Source: Bacteroidota bacterium (lineage in GTDB: Bacteria > Bacteroidota > Bacteroidia > Chitinophagales > Chitinophagaceae). Taken from it: DNA of 56,238 nucleotides. The notes beneath the pieces are model-generated. The model had not been told where the DNA came from. It was given only the letters and a program-made list of their open reading frames with translations, and did not search any database. The position numbers and the translations under genes were made by a program. The stretch is taken from positions 1 through 56,238 of the forward strand of contig JAFDYJ010000051.1 in the NCBI GenBank assembly GCA_018267515.1. Reading direction: 5' to 3'. Position 1 is the stretch's first letter, and the number at the start of each line of letters is the position of its first letter. Below, piece after piece: positions 19,683 through 29,330 of this stretch.

Positions 19683-21707
19683 ATGAAAAATTTAAAATAT
19701 ATCATTTTGGGTTGCTTCCTTGTGGCGGGGACAACATCTTGTAAAAAGTGGCTGGATGTTAATACAGACCCGAATAGCCCAAACAATCAAAGTGCGCAAA
19801 TTCAAAACAGGCTACCCTGGATTGAACACTTTTATATGTACTCTTCCGGTGTGGCTAACTACCGAACTGCATGCCAGGCAGGAGTCTTTTACAGCTACTC
19901 AGGTAATCCTAATACATTTACTACAACATGGCAATGCTCCTCGGGAAATTCTACAACTCCCTATCAAACCTGGTTTGTAGCAGTATCTTCCAATGTGGTT
20001 GATATGTATAATTCAGCACAAAAACTGGGGGCTTATCATTATATGGCTGCAGCAAATGTATATCATGCCTTAGGCTTTATGCAAATGCTGGACATTTATG
20101 GCGAAATGCCGTACACCGAGGCAGCAACAGGAAATCCAAGTCCGAAACCTGACGATGGAAAAACCATTTATAATGGCTGTATGGCAAAATTGAATGATGC
20201 CATTAATCTGTTCAGTAAAACACAGGAAGCCGGCGCACCTGCACTTTCTGCCGGTGATTACGTGAATAACGGTGATGTCAGCAAATGGATAAAATTATGC
20301 TGGGGATTAAAAGCCCGTTATATGCTTAAGCTATCCAAAAAAGCTGATCTGTATAATGCGGATTCAATTTTATATTGTTTATCCAAGGGTCCGCAATCTA
20401 ATGCAGACAATACAGTAGTACCCTGCTATAACAACAGTACCGTAACTGATTTCCTGCTTGGAGATCCTGTTGTTACTAATGGTAATTTCAATTATGCCGG
20501 TTATGGAAGTACGCAACGGACTTCACAGTATTATTATAATTTATTGACAAATATGCGTGGCTCAGGTGTTATAGATCCACGCATGACTAAAATTGTTCCG
20601 GCATCTATGTCCAATGTAAAATTGGATGTCAACGGTAAGGTTATATCTTACACATGGAATCGCTCAATAGGTGTTGACTCTTACAATCCTCAAAATTTAT
20701 CAGATCCTTTAAGTGCGGCAAATCGCCTGGTTAAAGGGGGTGCTACTTCTATTGCTTTACAGAGTTATGCTACCTCAAATACCAATAAGACCTATGCTAT
20801 CACCAATGCCACTGACAGAACTAATTTTATCAATGCCCAGATTTCTTCCGGCCGAACTTATTCTGTCAATGGTAATAATGTAACGGTTACCTATCCTCCC
20901 GGTTCTATCTATATAAACAGCACTAACTACATAAATGCCGGAGATACAGTGTATGTTAATTTACGCAGCAATGCTCTTGCAACGTCAGGCAATCCCGCTC
21001 AGCCTGCAACAGATCTTTGCTGGTATCCTTCCATTGCAGCTTTTAATGCCGGGGTTGTTGGCTCTACAGGCTCTTTCCAGATTCGACCTGTATCCGATCA
21101 GGATATCCTGACTTATTATGAAATGTGTTTTATAAAAGCTGAGGTGTATATGAGAAAAGGTGATGCTGGGAATGCATATACTGCTTACAGGGCAGGTATC
21201 CAGGCAAATTTGGATAAGATGCAAACAAAATTAACCGAATGGCAGGCTTCAGGTTATGCAGCTAACAATCCTGATATGGCTCCTATGAATCCGGCTGATA
21301 TTGCTGCATATATGACAAGTAATGCAGTTGCTCAAAGTGCAGGTTCATTGACAATGTCAGATATTATGTTGCAGAAATATGTTGCTATGGGTTGCAGTAT
21401 CGAAAACTATAATGACATGCGCCGGTTTAATTTCAGCGCCGGTAATGTTGGAAGTTTTGGTATTGTTTATCCGGGTTACCAGAGAGGTCCTTTATTTACA
21501 GGTACAGCACAACTGACAGGTGGTACACCTGCAGATGCCCGGTATTGGATGCGTCGTTGGATGTTGCCACCAACCTATGAAATAAATTACAACTCAATAA
21601 ATACTCTTGCATTAAATGCCCATGCAGCTGATCCTAATATCTGGAGCATGCCTGTTTGGTGGGATTGTGCTACAGACGCCGAATATTACGCTTATCTTAA
21701 ACCATAG
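19683..21707 (+). CDS. SusD/RagB-type outer-membrane lipoprotein 1
   Basis: A 674-residue surface lipoprotein that caps the neighbouring SusC barrel and binds its nutrient. The lipobox cysteine is Cys20 (GTTSCKKWLDVNTDPNSP, the usual SusD start). The TPR-like helical fold is suggested by segments such as YHALGFMQMLDIYGEMPYTEA, WIKLCWGLKARYMLKLSK and ILTYYEMCFIKAEVYMRKGDAGNAY. It belongs to the SusD-like group rather than classical starch SusD. It is long for the group (about 480-550 is common), with an extra beta-rich, Thr/Asn-rich stretch at about 360-440. A terminator follows. Confidence 0.93.
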   Translation: MKNLKYIILGCFLVAGTTSCKKWLDVNTDPNSPNNQSAQIQNRLPWIEHFYMYSSGVANYRTACQAGVFYSYSGNPNTFTTTWQCSSGNSTTPYQTWFVAVSSNVVDMYNSAQKLGAYHYMAAANVYHALGFMQMLDIYGEMPYTEAATGNPSPKPDDGKTIYNGCMAKLNDAINLFSKTQEAGAPALSAGDYVNNGDVSKWIKLCWGLKARYMLKLSKKADLYNADSILYCLSKGPQSNADNTVVPCYNNSTVTDFLLGDPVVTNGNFNYAGYGSTQRTSQYYYNLLTNMRGSGVIDPRMTKIVPASMSNVKLDVNGKVISYTWNRSIGVDSYNPQNLSDPLSAANRLVKGGATSIALQSYATSNTNKTYAITNATDRTNFINAQISSGRTYSVNGNNVTVTYPPGSIYINSTNYINAGDTVYVNLRSNALATSGNPAQPATDLCWYPSIAAFNAGVVGSTGSFQIRPVSDQDILTYYEMCFIKAEVYMRKGDAGNAYTAYRAGIQANLDKMQTKLTEWQASGYAANNPDMAPMNPADIAAYMTSNAVAQSAGSLTMSDIMLQKYVAMGCSIENYNDMRRFNFSAGNVGSFGIVYPGYQRGPLFTGTAQLTGGTPADARYWMRRWMLPPTYEINYNSINTLALNAHAADPNIWSMPVWWDCATDAEYYAYLKP

Positions 21708-22126
21708 AAAGTGTATTAAAAAGCTTATAGCTTAACAATATTTCAATATTATATCCAAAAGCTGTTCAGATAATTCTGAACAGCTTTTTTATTATCCATT
21801 CAGTGCAGAATTGAACCTGGTATAAACATTATTAATATCAATTAAACCATGAAACATATTTCATTAATCAGCCTGAATTAATTTATATTAATAAATCAAC
21901 TGATACGAGCCTTGATAATTTTTGAAATTTTTTAGTCAGGTGACATGCCGAAAATAAAAGAACATTAGCATACTCAATTCTATTAAATAAGGATAGAAAC
22001 CATTACAAATTGGAATAGCTAAAATTTATGTTACTGATAATCAAATACTTAAAATTGCGAATTATTTCAGGTTCCTGCGCATTTTTGCAAGAATTAGTCC
22101 TATCTTAGACATAGTAAACCAAACTA
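21708..22126. other. intergenic region between the two SusCD modules
   Basis: 419 bp without a gene. It holds the terminator of module 1 (21757-21790) and the AT-rich upstream region of the second deoR. The last 45 bp or so resemble the DNA upstream of the first deoR (TTTTG, then CCTATCTTAG against CCTTACTTTAG), which may be a shared promoter. Confidence 0.5.
21757..21790 (+). terminator. intrinsic terminator after susD 1
   Basis: A perfect 14-bp stem (AAAAGCTGTTCAGA / TCTGAACAGCTTTT) with a TAAT loop and a T run ends the first susCD transcript. Confidence 0.85.
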
Positions 22127-22876
22127 ATGCTTAAGAAAGAGAGGCAATCTTATATATTGCATCAGGTGAATTTGCACAATAAAGTGTTATCATCATCTCT
22201 GAGTACCGAGATCAATGTATCCGAAGACACAATCCGCCGTGATTTATATGAATTGGCCGATGAAGGAAAACTTATAAAGGTGCATGGTGGAGCTCTTTCT
22301 CACTCTTTCAACGAAGTTCACTTTCCTTCTAAAGGTGTGTATTCACAGGAAAATAAAAAGAAAATAGCACAAAAGGCGATCCAGATGATCCACAATGGAA
22401 TGTTTGTATTAACAAGCGGAGGAACTACAATCCTGGAAATGGCCCGGTCATTACCTCCGCAACTAAGAGCAACATTTGTTTCCGGAAGCATTCCTGCTAT
22501 TCTTGAATACATGAATCATCCCAATATCGAGATCATCTTAGTAGGTGACAGGATTTCAAAAAATTCAAAAATCACAGTCGGACTGGAAGCAATTGCAAAA
22601 ATACAACAAATACAAGCTAACATTTGCTTTCTGGGCATCAATGCTATTGACATAAAACATGGAGTAACGGAAAATGATTGGGATGTAGTGCAATTGAAGA
22701 AAGCCATGATAGAATCCTCTCAAAAAGTAGTATGCCTGGCTATATCTGAAAAAATCAACTCTTTTCAACCTATACAGATCTGTGAATTAAATAAAATCGA
22801 TACCCTGATTACAGAATTACATCCGGATGACCCGCTTTTGAAACCTTATGTGGATGCAGGCATAGAGGTGTTATAG
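22127..22876 (+). CDS. DeoR-family transcriptional regulator (copy 2)
   Basis: A 249-residue paralogue of the regulator at 15701, with the same length, the same winged-helix signature and the same DeoRC sensing domain. Only 13 residues differ, mostly conservative (for example Ser for Ala at 8, Lys for Ser and Glu for Gly near 69-75, Ile for Thr in FLGINAI). Many codon third positions differ, so this is not a very recent copy and both copies appear to be under selection. The residues of the recognition helix are identical, so both copies should bind the same operators and could cross-regulate the two modules. Confidence 0.9.
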   Translation: MLKKERQSYILHQVNLHNKVLSSSLSTEINVSEDTIRRDLYELADEGKLIKVHGGALSHSFNEVHFPSKGVYSQENKKKIAQKAIQMIHNGMFVLTSGGTTILEMARSLPPQLRATFVSGSIPAILEYMNHPNIEIILVGDRISKNSKITVGLEAIAKIQQIQANICFLGINAIDIKHGVTENDWDVVQLKKAMIESSQKVVCLAISEKINSFQPIQICELNKIDTLITELHPDDPLLKPYVDAGIEVL

Positions 22877-23013
22877 TTTCAAGTTGTCAATTGCTTATTA
22901 ATAATAAGAACAGCAATTATGAGTAAGATTTATCGAATGTCTTTTGCTTTTCTAATGGTGCTGCTTTTCTCATCTCCTATCCTGCTTGCCCAGGAAAGGA
23001 CAATTAACGGCAC
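22127..23013 (+). repeat. duplicated segment, copy 2 (regulator + susC remnant)
   Basis: Gapless 887-bp match to 15701-16587. It ends inside codon 32 of the susC reading frame, where the sequence switches to unrelated DNA. Confidence 0.9.
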
Positions 23014-23044
23014 ACTTATGAGATTTGTTGTTGACGCTTTTTAA
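22919..23044 (+). pseudogene. truncated susC 5' remnant (41 codons)
   Basis: The ATG at 22919 begins a reading frame whose first 32 codons are nearly identical to the start of susC 1 (signal peptide MSKIYRMSFAFLMVLLFSS, then AQERTINGT). Similarity then stops, and the frame reads LMRFVVDAF before a TAA at 23042. It keeps the start codon and the upstream spacer of susC 1. Only about 3 of 95 bases differ from susC 1. It is a broken copy by structure, but it might still act as a translated leader or carry an operator ahead of susC 2, whose ATG is 168 bp downstream of its stop. Confidence 0.85.
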
Positions 23045-23212
23045 AAATATTGAAGATCAGAACATACAATCCTGTTTCCGACTGAAAATTTTTTAATACC
23101 GGATACCCAAAAAAATCATTTTTTAAAAGCTCTTATAATTTCCTGACCCGGTGAAAGCAAAAAAATCCGCACTGTATTAATATTGAATTTTTTAACCAAA
23201 ACAATTACTATT

Positions 23213-26200
23213 ATGCGAAAACTATGCTTATTGCTACTGGGGCTTTTTCCGCTGTTTGTCTTTTCACAAAGACAGGTAACCGGTAAGGTTACAAACGATG
23301 AGGGGAGTCCGGTGGTTTCTGCCAATGTTGTTGAAAAAGGCACAACAAATGGTACAACCACAAACGAACAAGGTGTATTCACTTTACACCTTACCGGCAA
23401 AAATCCTGTAATTAGTATTTCTTTTGTCGGTTTTCAAACAAAAGAAATATCTGTCGGTAGTCAAACCAACATTACGGTTACACTGCAAAAATCAGGAATG
23501 ATGTCAGAGGTTGTTGTTACTGCATTGGGCATTAAACGTGAAGTGAGAGCTCTCGGCTACTCCGCCCAGGGTGTAAATGCAGAACAGATTATTCAATCAA
23601 AGCAACCTAACCTGATCAATGCATTACAGGGAAAAGTAGCAGGAGTTACTATTTCCAGTACCGGGGGAGGCCCGGGTCAAAGTGCATCCATTTTAATCCG
23701 TGGTGTTAATTCATTGAATCCTGACAAGGATAATCAACCGCTTTTTGTTATTGATGGGATGCCGGTTGATAATAGCACATTCACAACAGGCACCACAGGT
23801 GGACGTGGCGTTCAAATGCCAAACCGTATTTCTGATGTAAGCCCGGATGATATTGAAAGCATAAATATTCTCAGAGGCGGAGCTGCAACTGCCTTATATG
23901 GTTTGCGTGGTGCAAATGGAGTTGTAGTAATTACTACCAAATCCGGAAAAGCAGGTGCATTGAAAGTAAACTTTTCTTCTTCCTACAGCACGGATGTTGT
24001 AAATAAGTACCCGGATCTGCAATTAAAATACACACAAGGATATTTAGGTGATTATGATTCTCTAAGTTTCTGGCCAACCTGGGGGCCAACTGTTGAACAG
24101 GCAAGAGTAATAGACCCGAATCATCCTGCTCAACTATTTAATAACTGGAAAAGAGCATACCAGACGGGTCATCAATATAAAAACGCAATAAATTTTTCCG
24201 GTGGAACAGATAAAGCAACTTTTTCTTCCTCATTATCCTATATGAAACAGGATGGCACTATTCCCTTTACCTGGTACCGGGACATTACTGCAAGAGTAAA
24301 TGGTCAATTGAAATTCAGTGACCGGTTTAAAATGGGAACTTCTCTTTACTATGCAAATACAGATGGAAACTTTTATGATGCTGACAGGTTTAATGAAGAA
24401 TTGATTTATTGGGCGCCAAGATGGGATGTAAAAGATTATGTAAAACCGGACGGTACACAAAAAACTTACGGCAATGGCAACCCTATATATTATGCATCAA
24501 CTAATAAGTTCAGATCGCAGGTTGACCATGTAATCGGAAATATCAATTTCACATACTCCCCGTTAAAATGGTTAACAGCAAGCTATCTTCTTGGACTGGA
24601 TGAATATGGTGATGCAAGAACCGCTACAGCACCCGGTCCAAAAGGAGTTCCTGATGAAATAGTTGCAGAAGATAACGGGCTTGGATTTATACACGAATAC
24701 AGGCTTAATTACAGGCAACTCAATTCAAATCTTCTGTTGACCTTGGATCATACATGGTTAGGAAAAATTCAGACAACACTAAGGCTGGGAAACGATGTTC
24801 TTGACAGGAAATTAAATCGTGTAAGCGCTGAAGGAGATGAATTAGACGTTTACAACTTGTTTAATCTCAGTAATGCTAAACAGGTAAGTATTTCACAATA
24901 CAAACAAAACTATCGTATTGTTGGCGCATATGCTGATTTGACGGTAGGCTATAATAATTTTCTATATTTGAACATAACCGGCAGAAACGACTGGACATCT
25001 TCGCTTGAAGCAAATAACCGTTCATTCTTCTATCCTTCTGCAAGTTTGAGTTATATATTTTCACAGAATCTAAATTTACCCAACTGGGTTACCTATGGAA
25101 AACTCCGGGCTTCACTTGCCGGAATCGGCAAAGATGCATTACCCTACAGTACAAGTATCACCTATTCTCCATCCTTTGATGCACCTGTAAACGGCGTAAT
25201 CGGATGGAGCCGTGATCCTAATGCCGGTGTATCCTATCTTGAGCCTGAAAAAACTACATCTTTTGAAGTAGGTACAGACCTTAGTTTCTATAACGATCGG
25301 CTCGGCATCAATTTTACCTGGTATAAATCAAACAGTAAACAACAAATCATCCCTGTTTCAACTCCCCCCTCATCCGGGTTTTCAACTATTACATTGAATT
25401 CAGGAGAAATTCAAAACAAAGGAGTTGAGCTGACCCTGAAAGGGACACCTGTTAAAATGAAAGAATTTAATTGGGAAGTTTCTGTTAACTATTCTGCAAA
25501 TAGAAATAAGATATTGTCCATCTATCCCGGGTTGCAACAAATAGTAATAGGTGATCAGTTTGGCTATTCCCGGTCAACTGTTACTATGAAATATGTTCCA
25601 GGGAAATCTGTTGGAGACATCTATGGAACACCATGGACCCGTTACCAGGATACAAAAGATCCATTTTATTCAGATAAAAAACTGCCCATACTGATCGGGA
25701 GTAATGGCTTCCCGGTTCTTACATCTTTTTCCAATCAAAAAATATTAGGCAATTCTTATCCGAAATGGATCGGAAGTATTGGAAATACATTCACATATAA
25801 ACATTGGAACCTGTATTTCCTTTGGGATACCCGTCAGAAAGTTCAGAAGTTTGACCAGTTCTCCAATTTCTTAGCCGCATTTGGCGAGTCTGAAATTACG
25901 TTAAACAGAGATCAGACAATCGTATTTGATGGTGTATTGGCAGATGGCTCAAGAAATACAAAGCCGGTTTGGCTGGGCCAGGCTGTTGGACCGGACAATG
26001 TCAATTATGGCCAGGGTTATTACAGAAATGTTTATAGAGGCATAGCAGAAAATTTTGTGGAGGATGCCTCCTGGGTGAGATTAAGAACACTGACTCTCTC
26101 CTACACTCTTCCAGATAAGATTCTGGGAAAATCATTTATCAAAAATATCAACGTTGGGTTTACTGGAAACAACTTGCTTTTATTTACAAAATACAAATGT

Positions 26201-26311
26201 TTCGATCCTGAATCCAGTTCAACGTATGCGGGAAGTAATGCTAATGGTTTCGCCGGCTTTACTTATCCTGCATTACGCAGTTTTATTTTTACAATAAATG
26301 TTGGACTCTAA
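23213..26311 (+). CDS. SusC/RagA-type TonB-linked outer-membrane protein 2
   Basis: A 1032-residue transporter from the ATG at 23213 (signal peptide about 1-19 ending FVFSQ). An in-frame ATG ten codons upstream would spoil the signal. The order is the same as in SusC 1: carboxypeptidase-like domain (about 21-90), TonB box and plug (VVVTALGIKREVRALGYS, VAGVTISSTGGGPGQSA, FVIDGMPVDN, LRGGAATALYGLRGANGVVVI), then the barrel ending in FIFTINVGL. Outside the conserved plug it is clearly different from SusC 1, so the second module was not simply copied whole. susD 2 follows after 12 bp. Substrate unknown. Confidence 0.95.
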   Translation: MRKLCLLLLGLFPLFVFSQRQVTGKVTNDEGSPVVSANVVEKGTTNGTTTNEQGVFTLHLTGKNPVISISFVGFQTKEISVGSQTNITVTLQKSGMMSEVVVTALGIKREVRALGYSAQGVNAEQIIQSKQPNLINALQGKVAGVTISSTGGGPGQSASILIRGVNSLNPDKDNQPLFVIDGMPVDNSTFTTGTTGGRGVQMPNRISDVSPDDIESINILRGGAATALYGLRGANGVVVITTKSGKAGALKVNFSSSYSTDVVNKYPDLQLKYTQGYLGDYDSLSFWPTWGPTVEQARVIDPNHPAQLFNNWKRAYQTGHQYKNAINFSGGTDKATFSSSLSYMKQDGTIPFTWYRDITARVNGQLKFSDRFKMGTSLYYANTDGNFYDADRFNEELIYWAPRWDVKDYVKPDGTQKTYGNGNPIYYASTNKFRSQVDHVIGNINFTYSPLKWLTASYLLGLDEYGDARTATAPGPKGVPDEIVAEDNGLGFIHEYRLNYRQLNSNLLLTLDHTWLGKIQTTLRLGNDVLDRKLNRVSAEGDELDVYNLFNLSNAKQVSISQYKQNYRIVGAYADLTVGYNNFLYLNITGRNDWTSSLEANNRSFFYPSASLSYIFSQNLNLPNWVTYGKLRASLAGIGKDALPYSTSITYSPSFDAPVNGVIGWSRDPNAGVSYLEPEKTTSFEVGTDLSFYNDRLGINFTWYKSNSKQQIIPVSTPPSSGFSTITLNSGEIQNKGVELTLKGTPVKMKEFNWEVSVNYSANRNKILSIYPGLQQIVIGDQFGYSRSTVTMKYVPGKSVGDIYGTPWTRYQDTKDPFYSDKKLPILIGSNGFPVLTSFSNQKILGNSYPKWIGSIGNTFTYKHWNLYFLWDTRQKVQKFDQFSNFLAAFGESEITLNRDQTIVFDGVLADGSRNTKPVWLGQAVGPDNVNYGQGYYRNVYRGIAENFVEDASWVRLRTLTLSYTLPDKILGKSFIKNINVGFTGNNLLLFTKYKCFDPESSSTYAGSNANGFAGFTYPALRSFIFTINVGL

Positions 26312-26323
26312 AAAATTACTATT

Positions 26324-27736
26324 ATGAAGAAAATTATTTTTTATACAACTTTTCTGACTGCTTCGCTGGTATTATTCAGTAGTTGCAAAAAATACCTGGA
26401 TATAAACCAGAATCCGAATGCAGCAGAAGAGCCTCCGATAAACGGGCTGTTGGCAAACACAACCTATAGAACAGCGTTTGACGTTTTCAATGCCTCAGAC
26501 TGGACTTCTTACTACACACAATATCTTGCATCATCAAACGCAGGAAGTGCAGGAGATACCTATGATGAGGTAGATCCATCTGGAACCTGGGATGGATTTT
26601 ATAATGTTATGACAGATCTCTACGATCTGCGAAAATTTGCAATTGAAAAAGGACAAGACGCTTATGAAGGTGTTGCCGATATTTTAATGTCACTGCATAT
26701 TAATATGGCAACTAATTTATGGGGAGATATACCCTACTCGCAATCTTTTCTCGGGGTGAATAAAATAACACCGGCTTTTGATAATCAACAGAGCTTATTT
26801 GACACATGCATTGCCTTGCTGGATAAAGGAATAGCTGAACTGCAAAAACCCGGTGCCGATGGTGAACTGGATGCTGCCAGCGATTTTATACATGGGGGTG
26901 ATGCTGATGCATGGATAAAAACAGCACATGCCTTGAAAGCAAGAATGTTGAACCAATTGTCAAAAACAAATAAATACAGTGCCACTGCTATATTATCTGA
27001 ATTATCACAGGCCTATTCCGGCAACGGTGATGACGCACAGGTAACGTCTTACCAGGTTCGAAATCCATGGGCTCAGGTAGCAGTTAACAATGCCGGCTTA
27101 AACCTGGATGGATGGTTATCGTCTTATTTCGTAAATGCCATGAATGGTGCCACCTACGGAGTGTTTGATCCAAGATTGCCATTGATTACTTTAAAAACCA
27201 AATACGGTGACTATCGTGGCACACCGAATCGTAAGGGTCGCATAGGCACAGGTACTCAACACGAAGAGTGTTATCTTGATGTGGGAAAATGGTATTCAAG
27301 TGACAATTCACCTTTGCAGATTATTACCTACCCGGAATGTAAGTTTATTGAAGCCGAAGCAAGCTACAGATCATCACAACCCACAAATGCTTATGCCGCC
27401 TACCTGGCAGGCATACAATCTAACATGCAAAAAATGGGTGTGCCGGATACTGCAATTCAACGTTATATCAATGAGCCATCTGTTGCAGTAGGAGCATCAA
27501 ACCTTACACTTGCGTTAATCATGAAAGAAAAATATGTTGCCTGCTTCCTCAGCCCGGTAACCTGGGATGATATGCGAAGAATGAATTATTTATATAAGGA
27601 TTTCGCTCTCCCGTTTAATGCTGTAATAAACACATTTATCCGAAGAATGAGTTACCCGATTGATGAGACTTCAACAAATGGTGCAAATGTTCCGGATATC
27701 AGCGGATTAGATCAACGCCTCTGGTGGGATAATTAA
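26324..27736 (+). CDS. SusD/RagB-type outer-membrane lipoprotein 2
   Basis: A 470-residue surface lipoprotein, partner of SusC 2. The lipobox is LFSSCKKYLDINQNPN, with lipidated Cys21. Segments typical of the SusD-like helical fold include VADILMSLHINMATNLWGDI, YSQSFLG, AWIKTAHALKARMLNQLSK, YPECKFIEAEASYRS and MKEKYVACFLSPVTWDDMRRMNY. Length is normal for the SusD-like group. The start is preceded by AATTACTATT, the same as before susC 2. It ends just before a shared terminator. Confidence 0.93.
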   Translation: MKKIIFYTTFLTASLVLFSSCKKYLDINQNPNAAEEPPINGLLANTTYRTAFDVFNASDWTSYYTQYLASSNAGSAGDTYDEVDPSGTWDGFYNVMTDLYDLRKFAIEKGQDAYEGVADILMSLHINMATNLWGDIPYSQSFLGVNKITPAFDNQQSLFDTCIALLDKGIAELQKPGADGELDAASDFIHGGDADAWIKTAHALKARMLNQLSKTNKYSATAILSELSQAYSGNGDDAQVTSYQVRNPWAQVAVNNAGLNLDGWLSSYFVNAMNGATYGVFDPRLPLITLKTKYGDYRGTPNRKGRIGTGTQHEECYLDVGKWYSSDNSPLQIITYPECKFIEAEASYRSSQPTNAYAAYLAGIQSNMQKMGVPDTAIQRYINEPSVAVGASNLTLALIMKEKYVACFLSPVTWDDMRRMNYLYKDFALPFNAVINTFIRRMSYPIDETSTNGANVPDISGLDQRLWWDN

Positions 27737-27756
27737 GAATCTGAATTTGAGAATTT

Positions 27757-27785
27757 GAAAAAACTGCACTTGTTGCAGTTTTTTC
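27757..27785. terminator. bidirectional terminator
   Basis: A 12-bp inverted repeat (GAAAAAACTGCA / TGCAGTTTTTTC) with a 5-nt loop lies between the convergent susD 2 and spmA-spmB genes. The A and T runs on both sides allow use on either strand. Confidence 0.75.
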
Positions 27786-27787
27786 TT

Positions 27788-29194
27788 TTATATAGATGCT
27801 CCAAAAAATAAATAGCAAAGAATTATTGAAGTGATGATACCCACTAAATCTGCTAACAACATGGAGCCGATAGAATACCTGGTGTTTTTAACACCCACGG
27901 CACCGAAATAAACAGCTATTACATAAAAAGTGGTATCTGAAGATCCCTGGAGGATGCAGGATAGCCTGCCTGCAAAAGAATCTGCTCCGTATGCTCTCAT
28001 TGCATCCACCATCATTCCCCTGGCTGCGCTTCCGCTAAAAGGTTTAACTAATGCTGTCGGCAGCCCATTGACAAACCGGGAATCCATCCCTAATGATATA
28101 ACCAGGTTTTTAATCCCGTCAATCAAATAATCAAATGTTCCACTTGTCCGAAGCATACTGATAGCCACTAACATTCCAACTAAATAAGGAATAATGCGAA
28201 CAGCAATTTCAAAACCTCCTTTTGCACCATCAATAAATGAGCTGAAGATGTCAATTTTCTTATACACGGCTCCGGCTATTATCGCCAAAATAATGATTAA
28301 CAAAAGTCCGTTTCCAAATGCGCCTGAAAAAAATTCCAGGTTACTTTTATCTAAGGATGTTAAATACCAAACAAAGCCTGCTATCAGCGCTGATAGCCCG
28401 GCTATCCATGCAAGTATAACAGGTTGAAGTAAGTTGATACGTTGCCGCACAGAAACAATAAACATGGCAGCAATGGTAGCTGCAAATGTGGCAATCATGC
28501 AGGGGATGAAAATATCAGTTGCACTTTTTGCTCCGGCTCCCGCCCTTAACGCTATAATACTGATCGGAATTAAAGTCAATCCGGAAGCATGAAGACATAA
28601 AAACATGATTTGTGCATTCGACGCTTTTTCTTTATCCGGATTTAATTCCTGTAAGCTTTCCATGGCTTTAATTCCAAATGGAGTGGCTGCATTATCCAAT
28701 CCTAAAAAATTTGCAGAAAAATTCATCATCATGTGCCCGTGTGCAGGATGATCTTTAGGAACTCCGGGAAATAATTTTGAAAAAAAAGGTCCTATAATTC
28801 TAGATAAAAAACGGATGCCCCCGGCCTTTTCTGCAACAGACATTAACCCCATAAAGAGAGTCATAATACCAATTAAACCAATACAGATATTCACTGCATC
28901 CTTGCATGTTTCTATAATACCATTTGCTGATTGAGGTTTTAAAGCAACAACTTGAGTCCCCTCTTTTTTATAAACCAGGTTACCTTGCTTAAAACGGGCG
29001 GTGGAATCCAACGCATGCAGTATAGCAGGTTCTGTGTTTTTGCTATCCATTTCCTTCACTTTTAACGAATCGCCGTTTTTCCCAATCACCATGGAAGTGA
29101 AAATCTGATTTTCCCCATCCACGAAAAAAAATTTGATTCCTGCTACTGTAATGGCAATGATGATAAATGCCGACCATATCCTGCTTAGCGCCAT
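27788..29194 (-). CDS. fused SpmA-SpmB nucleoside-recognition membrane protein
   Basis: A 468-residue inner-membrane protein from the ATG at 29194 (MALSRIW). The first half matches spore maturation protein A (GIMTLFMGLMSVAEKAGGI; MMNFSANFLGLDNAATPFGIKAMESLQ) and the second half matches spore maturation protein B (IFSSFIDGAKGGFEIAVRIIPYLVGML; GSSDTTFYVIAVYFGAVGV). Both halves carry the Gate (nucleoside-recognition) domain. In Bacillus the two are separate genes. This organism is not a spore former, so the names are historical, and a transport role is an inference. A periplasmic stretch of about 80 residues follows the first helix. Confidence 0.85.
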   Translation of the reverse strand: MALSRIWSAFIIIAITVAGIKFFFVDGENQIFTSMVIGKNGDSLKVKEMDSKNTEPAILHALDSTARFKQGNLVYKKEGTQVVALKPQSANGIIETCKDAVNICIGLIGIMTLFMGLMSVAEKAGGIRFLSRIIGPFFSKLFPGVPKDHPAHGHMMMNFSANFLGLDNAATPFGIKAMESLQELNPDKEKASNAQIMFLCLHASGLTLIPISIIALRAGAGAKSATDIFIPCMIATFAATIAAMFIVSVRQRINLLQPVILAWIAGLSALIAGFVWYLTSLDKSNLEFFSGAFGNGLLLIIILAIIAGAVYKKIDIFSSFIDGAKGGFEIAVRIIPYLVGMLVAISMLRTSGTFDYLIDGIKNLVISLGMDSRFVNGLPTALVKPFSGSAARGMMVDAMRAYGADSFAGRLSCILQGSSDTTFYVIAVYFGAVGVKNTRYSIGSMLLADLVGIITSIILCYLFFGASI

Positions 29195-29298
29195 AAATTT
29201 GAAATTAGTTATTATCAAAAACCGGTGTGGAAAGATTGAAGATTTTTACCGTATCTCCAAAACCTTCTTTGCACATCTGCAATTAAAACCGCAAGGCT

Positions 29299-29306
29299 TA
29301 TCTTTG
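29299..29306 (+). promoter_or_regulatory. -7 box of ychF
   Basis: TATCTTTG fits TAnnTTTG and ends 24 nt before the ychF ATG. Confidence 0.5.
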
Positions 29307-29330
29307 CGCCTCAAAAATTGAAAATACAAA

